Shown piece after piece: positions 7,062-10,476 of a stretch of 10,476 nucleotides of DNA. The notes beneath the pieces are model-generated. The model saw nothing but the letters and a program-made list of their open reading frames with translations, was not told the origin of the DNA and did no database searches. The position numbers were made by a program, and so were the translations under genes. Every line of letters starts with the position of its first letter. The stretch's first letter is position 1. The stretch comes from Lachnospiraceae bacterium. Lineage in GTDB: Bacteria > Bacillota > Clostridia > Lachnospirales > Lachnospiraceae. Where the stretch lies: NCBI GenBank assembly GCA_017615375.1, contig JAGAAH010000032.1, positions 1 to 10,476 of the forward strand, read 5' to 3'.

Positions 7062-7268
7062 ATGAAAGAAGGAATCCATCCGGAGTATTATCAGGCAACA
7101 GTTACATGTAACTGCGGCAATACTTTTGTTACAGGTTCAACAAAGCAGGAAATCCACGTAGAAATCTGCTCAAAGTGCCATCCGTTCTACACAGGACAGC
7201 AGAAGGCAACTAAGGCTCGTGGCCGTATCGACCAGTTCAACAAGAAGTATGGCATTAAGGCTGAATAG
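7062..7268 (+). CDS. rpmE: 50S ribosomal protein L31, zinc-binding type
   Basis: This is a 68-residue component of the large ribosomal subunit, located at the bridge to the small subunit. It begins [16 protein letters not shown], the usual L31 start. Cysteines C16, C18, C36 and C39 form the CxC...CxxC zinc site, so this is the zinc-containing (C+) form and not a zinc-independent paralogue. ATG 7062 is chosen because AGAGGTG at 7049-7055 lies 6 bases upstream. The in-frame GTG at 7053 is part of that ribosome binding site. The gene has its own strong promoter, a structured leader and a strong terminator, so it can be a single-gene transcript. Alanine codons are only GCA and GCT, as in oppA, in line with high expression. 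Confidence 0.97.
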   Translation: MKEGIHPEYYQATVTCNCGNTFVTGSTKQEIHVEICSKCHPFYTGQQKATKARGRIDQFNKKYGIKAE

Positions 7269-7281
7269 TTTTAGATTCTTT

Positions 7282-7312
7282 GGGTTGAGGTTCGCCTCAA
7301 CCCTATTTTTTT
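7282..7312 (+). terminator. Strong rho-independent terminator after rpmE
   Basis: GGGTTGAGG at 7282-7290 pairs perfectly with CCTCAACCC at 7295-7303 around a TTCG tetraloop, followed by TATTTTTTT. A UUCG loop closed by a G-C-rich 9-bp stem is very stable. It lies 13 bases after the rpmE stop and only 26 bases before the DUF1385 start, so it may meter read-through into the downstream genes. Confidence 0.9.
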
Positions 7313-7338
7313 AGAAGGTACCGGAAGAAGAGAGCATT

Positions 7339-8220
7339 ATGAAGAATTCCAAGATAGGCGGACAGGCTGTAATAGAAGGCGTTATGATGAGAAACGGCGC
7401 AAAGTATGCGGTTGCGGTCAGAAAGCCTGATGATGAGATAGCGGTAGAGCTTTTTAATATTAAGAGCTCACGTGATAAGATTAATAAGATTCCCCTTGTA
7501 AGAGGAGTTGTTTCGTTTGTGGATTCTTTGTCCATCGGAATGAAGTCGCTTACCTTTTCTTCTTCTTTCTTTGATGAAGAAGAAAAGACGGTTAAGAACG
7601 AGAAAAAAGAAAAAGCTTCCAATATTCTTGTGATTGCTTTTTCGGTACTTATCGCCCTTGGAATATTTATGGCGATTCCGTACCTGGTATCGCAGTTTAT
7701 CGGTAAATGGATTGAATCAAATCTTATATTGTCGATAATTGAAGGACTTATAAGATTATTGTTTTTCTTTGCTTACGTGATTCTTATATCGAGACTTGAG
7801 GATATAAGACGTGTATTTGCATATCACGGAGCAGAGCATAAGTGCATTAACTGCATAGAGAACGGAATGGAGCTTAATGTCGAGAATGTGAAAAAAAGCT
7901 CCAGATTTCATAAAAGATGCGGAACATCATTCTTATTTTTGGTAATGATAATAAGCATAATTTTCTATTGCTTTATCAATGTCGATTCTCGCTATTTGCA
8001 GTTTGCGATAAGATTATTGTTAATTCCCGTAATTGCCGGAGTTTCATATGAGTTTCTGCGTTTGGCAGGAAGTGTAAGCGGCGGCATTATGGATATTTTA
8101 AGTAAGCCGGGATTATGGTTGCAGCATCTTACAACTAACGAACCGGATGAAAAAATGATAGAAGTAGGTATTAAATCAGTCGAGGCGGTATTTGACTGGA
8201 AAAGTTTTATTGAAGGATAA
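7339..8220 (+). CDS. DUF1385 family membrane protein (YqhQ-like), function unknown
   Basis: This is a 293-residue conserved membrane protein. The N-terminus KIGGQAVIEGVMMRNG is the hallmark of DUF1385. After a charged linker (EEEKTVKNEKKEKAS, about 80-94), hydrophobic segments lie near 95-122, 129-152, 197-215 and 222-244. Between the second and third are the conserved motifs HGAEHKC (H163, E166, H167, C169, with C172) and RFHKRCGTSF (H191, C194). The clustered His, Glu and Cys suggest a metal or catalytic site, which is inference. No experimental role is known to me. The ATG at 7339 is preceded by a purine-rich GGAAGAAGAGAG rather than a clean ribosome binding site. It precedes prmC by 8 bases, and this pairing with prmC-prfA is, from memory, common in Clostridia, suggesting a link to translation or membrane biology. 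Confidence 0.9.
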   Translation: MKNSKIGGQAVIEGVMMRNGAKYAVAVRKPDDEIAVELFNIKSSRDKINKIPLVRGVVSFVDSLSIGMKSLTFSSSFFDEEEKTVKNEKKEKASNILVIAFSVLIALGIFMAIPYLVSQFIGKWIESNLILSIIEGLIRLLFFFAYVILISRLEDIRRVFAYHGAEHKCINCIENGMELNVENVKKSSRFHKRCGTSFLFLVMIISIIFYCFINVDSRYLQFAIRLLLIPVIAGVSYEFLRLAGSVSGGIMDILSKPGLWLQHLTTNEPDEKMIEVGIKSVEAVFDWKSFIEG

Positions 8221-8228
8221 AGGCGACT

Positions 8229-9068
8229 ATGACTTACAGAGAGGCGTATGAAGCCGGTAAGTATATACTTACCAAGGCGCATATCGACAATCCGGAAGGT
8301 GATGCTTTTTCTTTATTATCGCTTGTGTGCAAGATAGACAGAACATTCTATCTCACCAATAAAGAAGTAAAGCTTGCGGATGAAGAGGTAACACAATACA
8401 GAATAATGCTGACCAAGAGGGCAGAACATATACCGTTGCAGTACATAACGGGTGTTGCGCCTTTTATGGGTATGGTATTAAAAGTTAATTCATCCGTTTT
8501 AATTCCGCGCTTTGATACGGAAATCCTTGTAGACAGGGTTTTGAAGATAATGCATGATGGTGACAGAGTGCTTGATATGTGCACGGGAAGCGGATGCATA
8601 ATTCTTGCAATCAAGGATAAGTATCCGATGATTGATGCCGTTGCGAGCGATGTATCTCGCGCAGCACTGCTTGTAGCCAAAGAAAACGCCAAATCATATA
8701 ATATGGATGTCGATTTCGTACGAAGCGATATGTTTGAAAAGATTAAAGGTGTATTTGATGTTATAGTTTCCAATCCGCCTTATATTAAAAGCGCGGTAAT
8801 AGAGACGTTAGATCCGGAGGTTAAGAATTTCGAGCCATACGAGGCATTGGACGGCAGAGAAGATGGTTTATTTTTTTATAGAAGAATAGCTGCCGACGCC
8901 AAGAAACATCTTAAACCGAACGGACAATTGGCACTGGAAATCGGTGACGATCAGGGAGAAGAGGTGTCTGATATTTTGTTAAATGAAGGATATGCTCCGG
9001 TAGATATTTACCGTGACCTTAATAATAAAGACAGGGTAATTATTGCAAGATACCCGGGTGAATCTTAG
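8229..9068 (+). CDS. prmC: Peptide chain release factor N5-glutamine methyltransferase PrmC (HemK)
   Basis: This is a 279-residue SAM-dependent enzyme that methylates the glutamine of the GGQ motif in release factors RF1 and RF2, improving peptide release. The N-terminal helical substrate-binding domain (about 1-80) ends in PLQYITGVAPFMG, followed by VLIPRFDTEILV. The SAM-binding loop is LDMCTGSGCI (D116, G120, G122), with cysteine at 118 where many homologues have glycine. The catalytic NPPY is at 182-185, and a late KNFEPYEALDGREDG block completes the family pattern. The start ATG 8229 follows AAAGG at 8219-8223, which overlaps the DUF1385 stop. Its substrate gene, prfA, lies 57 bases downstream, so enzyme and target are made together. 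It ends in TAG, a stop codon that only RF1 reads. Confidence 0.95.
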   Translation: MTYREAYEAGKYILTKAHIDNPEGDAFSLLSLVCKIDRTFYLTNKEVKLADEEVTQYRIMLTKRAEHIPLQYITGVAPFMGMVLKVNSSVLIPRFDTEILVDRVLKIMHDGDRVLDMCTGSGCIILAIKDKYPMIDAVASDVSRAALLVAKENAKSYNMDVDFVRSDMFEKIKGVFDVIVSNPPYIKSAVIETLDPEVKNFEPYEALDGREDGLFFYRRIAADAKKHLKPNGQLALEIGDDQGEEVSDILLNEGYAPVDIYRDLNNKDRVIIARYPGES

Positions 9069-9070
9069 CA

Positions 9071-9112
9071 ATCCGTATTAATTGTAACTATTAAAAGATG
9101 ATTTATACGGAT
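9071..9112 (+). repeat. Inverted repeat in the prmC-prfA gap
   Basis: ATCCGTAT at 9071-9078 and ATACGGAT at 9105-9112 are perfect inverted 8-mers separated by 26 A/T-rich bases. The right arm ends directly at the prfA ribosome binding site (AAGGAG at 9113-9118, 7 bases before the ATG). No T-run follows, so it is not a terminator. It may be an RNA stem beside the ribosome binding site or a spaced protein site; chance is also possible. Confidence 0.4.
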
Positions 9113-9125
9113 AAGGAGAGATATT

Positions 9126-10202
9126 ATGTTTGATAAGTTAGAAGATTTAATTGTAAGACTTGAAGAGATTTTAAGAGATTTAAGCGAGCCTGAAGTAGCC
9201 AATGATTCTAAGAGATTTCAGAAGCTTATGAAGGAGCAGGCGGAGATTACACCAATCGTTGAGACATATAAGGCATATAAGCAGGCAAAGCAGGATGAAG
9301 AGGATTCATTGCTTTTACTTGATGAAGAATCGGACCCTGAGATGAAGGAGCTTGCAAAGGCCGAATTAAACGATGCAAAGGACAGAATAGAGAAGCTTGA
9401 AGGCGAGCTTAAGATATTGCTTCTTCCGAAGGACCCTAACGATGACAAGAATGTTATCGTCGAGATAAGAGCGGGTGCCGGCGGAGACGAAGCTGCGCTT
9501 TTTGCGGCAGAAATTTACAGAATGTATACGCACTATGCAGAGAGCATGCATTGGAAGGTTGAGACGCTTGATTTTGAAGATATCGGAATCGGCGGTATGA
9601 AGTCGGTTGACTTTATGCTGTCGGGTAACGGCGTATATTCCAAGATGAAGTATGAATCAGGTGTACATAGAGTACAGAGAGTTCCGGAGACTGAGTCCGG
9701 CGGAAGAATTCATACATCCACAATAACCGTTGCGGTTATGCCTGAAGCAGAAGACGTAGACGTTCATATTGATGAAAAAGATATAAGAATCGACGTTATG
9801 CGTGCGTCCGGTAACGGCGGACAGTGTGTCAACACAACCGACTCTGCGGTTCGTCTTACACATTATCCTTCGGGAATCGTTGTATATTCACAGACAGAGA
9901 AGTCACAGTTGCAGAACAAGGAAAAAGCTTTTGCACTTCTTCGTTCCAAGTTATATGACCTTGAATTGCAGAAGCAGCAGGCTGCGGAATCTGCAGCAAG
10001 AAAGAGTCAGGTAGGAACCGGTGACAGATCCGAGAAGATAAGAACATATAACTTCCCACAGGGACGTGTGACAGACCATAGAATTAATCTTACGTTATAT
10101 ACACTTAATAAGGTTATGAACGGAGATATTCAGGAAATCGTAGACAGTCTGGTTGCGGCAGACCAGGCAGCAAAGCTTGCCAACATGCAGGAAGAACAGT
10201 AA
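9126..10202 (+). CDS. prfA: Peptide chain release factor 1
   Basis: RF1 is a 358-residue factor that recognises UAA and UAG stop codons in the ribosomal A site and triggers peptide release. The N-terminal part (about 1-105) is a charged helical domain. The codon-recognition tripeptide is PET at 187-189 in [15 protein letters not shown], which marks RF1; RF2 has SPF. The catalytic GGQ is at 231-233 within [19 protein letters not shown], and Q233 is the expected PrmC methylation target. Many RF1 proteins have GAGGQHVN here, so the N230 and C234 flanks differ from E. coli but are, I believe, found in related Clostridia. The C-terminal region with [19 protein letters not shown] is complete. Start ATG 9126 has a good AAGGAG 7 bases upstream. 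The gene is followed directly by a shared terminator. Confidence 0.97.
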   Translation: MFDKLEDLIVRLEEILRDLSEPEVANDSKRFQKLMKEQAEITPIVETYKAYKQAKQDEEDSLLLLDEESDPEMKELAKAELNDAKDRIEKLEGELKILLLPKDPNDDKNVIVEIRAGAGGDEAALFAAEIYRMYTHYAESMHWKVETLDFEDIGIGGMKSVDFMLSGNGVYSKMKYESGVHRVQRVPETESGGRIHTSTITVAVMPEAEDVDVHIDEKDIRIDVMRASGNGGQCVNTTDSAVRLTHYPSGIVVYSQTEKSQLQNKEKAFALLRSKLYDLELQKQQAAESAARKSQVGTGDRSEKIRTYNFPQGRVTDHRINLTLYTLNKVMNGDIQEIVDSLVAADQAAKLANMQEEQ

Positions 10203-10207
10203 ATATT

Positions 10208-10241
10208 AAAAAAGGCTGTGAGTTATCTCACAGCCTTTTTT
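10208..10241. terminator. Bidirectional rho-independent terminator between prfA and pepF
   Basis: GGCTGTGAG at 10214-10222 pairs perfectly with CTCACAGCC at 10227-10235 around a TTAT loop. Six A bases precede it and six T bases follow, so the hairpin with a T-run reads the same on either strand. It sits 5 bases after the prfA stop and 8 bases beyond the stop of the converging minus-strand gene, and should end both transcripts. Confidence 0.93.
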
Positions 10242-10249
10242 GATTTTAT

Positions 10250-10476
10250 TTATTCGCCAAGTTCGTCGGTAAGCTTGATAATCTCATCAATGATGCTGCC
10301 GATATAATCGATTGCTTCGTTAAGAGGCTTATCTGTTGTGATATCAACTTTGGCAAGTGCTGCAAGTCCGACAGGATCGAGTGTACCTCCTGCACGAAGG
10401 ACATTCTTCCAATCTTCAACTGCAGGAGCGCCTTCCTTTTCAATACGGCGGGCAACAGCAGTTGCAACCGTAAGAC
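10250..10476 (-). CDS. pepF: M3-family oligoendopeptidase F, C-terminal part (5' end outside window)
   Basis: Reading the minus strand from the right edge gives an open frame of 74 residues ending at TAA (TTA at 10250-10252 on the plus strand). It begins LTVATAVARRIEKEG, contains WKNVLRAGGTLDPVGLAALAKVDITT, and ends IIKLTDELGE. The G-G-x-x-x-P-x-x-L-x-x-x-A-x-V-D-I pattern followed by a helix is the typical C-terminus of PepF-type zinc metallopeptidases, which cut oligopeptides in the cytoplasm. The HExxH zinc site would lie upstream, off the window, so it is not seen. A different minus-strand frame is also open here (10246-10467) but its protein is leucine/serine-rich and unlike any family, so it is a shadow. 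The gene converges on prfA and shares its terminator. A role in degrading peptides imported by Opp is inference. Confidence 0.82.
   Translation of the reverse strand, partial: LTVATAVARRIEKEGAPAVEDWKNVLRAGGTLDPVGLAALAKVDITTDKPLNEAIDYIGSIIDEIIKLTDELGE

Noticed and set aside
10246..10467. Minus-strand open frame of 73 codons at the right edge
   Set aside because: It overlaps, in another frame, the stretch that reads as a convincing oligoendopeptidase F C-terminus (stop at 10250-10252). Its own translation is low-complexity L/S-rich and matches nothing known.

Overview
The window looks like a stretch of chromosome from a low-to-moderate GC Gram-positive anaerobe of the Clostridia, most likely a Lachnospiraceae member. 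The grounds are strong AGGAGG-type ribosome binding sites, an oligopeptide ABC transporter with a lipoprotein binding protein, and a rho - rpmE - DUF1385 - prmC - prfA order that I recall as typical of Clostridia. The family assignment is inference; no database search was possible. Coding density is high, ten genes run rightward, and one enters from the right edge on the minus strand. No gap exceeds 300 bases.

Region 1 (1-4149) is an oligopeptide uptake operon: the C-terminal end of the OppC permease, ATPases OppD and OppF with ribosome binding sites overlapping the preceding stop codons, and the lipoprotein OppA. A hairpin-prone 63-base gap and a very strong ribosome binding site precede oppA, and a rho-independent terminator follows it. 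OppB and the rest of OppC are presumably to the left.

Region 2 (4150-6942) carries a promoter candidate and a leader of about 115 bases, then rho, then a major facilitator transporter that starts 8 bases after the rho stop without a good ribosome binding site. The transporter separates rho from the translation genes it often adjoins.

Region 3 (6943-10243) is a translation cluster. A strong extended -10 promoter and a structured leader drive rpmE (zinc-type ribosomal protein L31), which ends in a perfect UUCG-tetraloop terminator. Then come the DUF1385 membrane protein, prmC (release factor glutamine methyltransferase) and prfA (release factor 1, its substrate). No promoter is visible between the rpmE terminator and DUF1385. 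A perfect two-way terminator closes prfA and also serves the converging gene, the C-terminal end of an M3-family oligoendopeptidase F, probably another part of peptide use.

This is mostly conserved housekeeping DNA. I found no clear sign of a new defence, mobile or biosynthetic system. The items most worth a second look are regulatory: the terminator in the middle of the rpmE-prfA cluster, the rpmE leader, a 12-bp hairpin inside the transporter gene, the rho/transporter junction, and the absence of UGA stop codons in all eleven genes.
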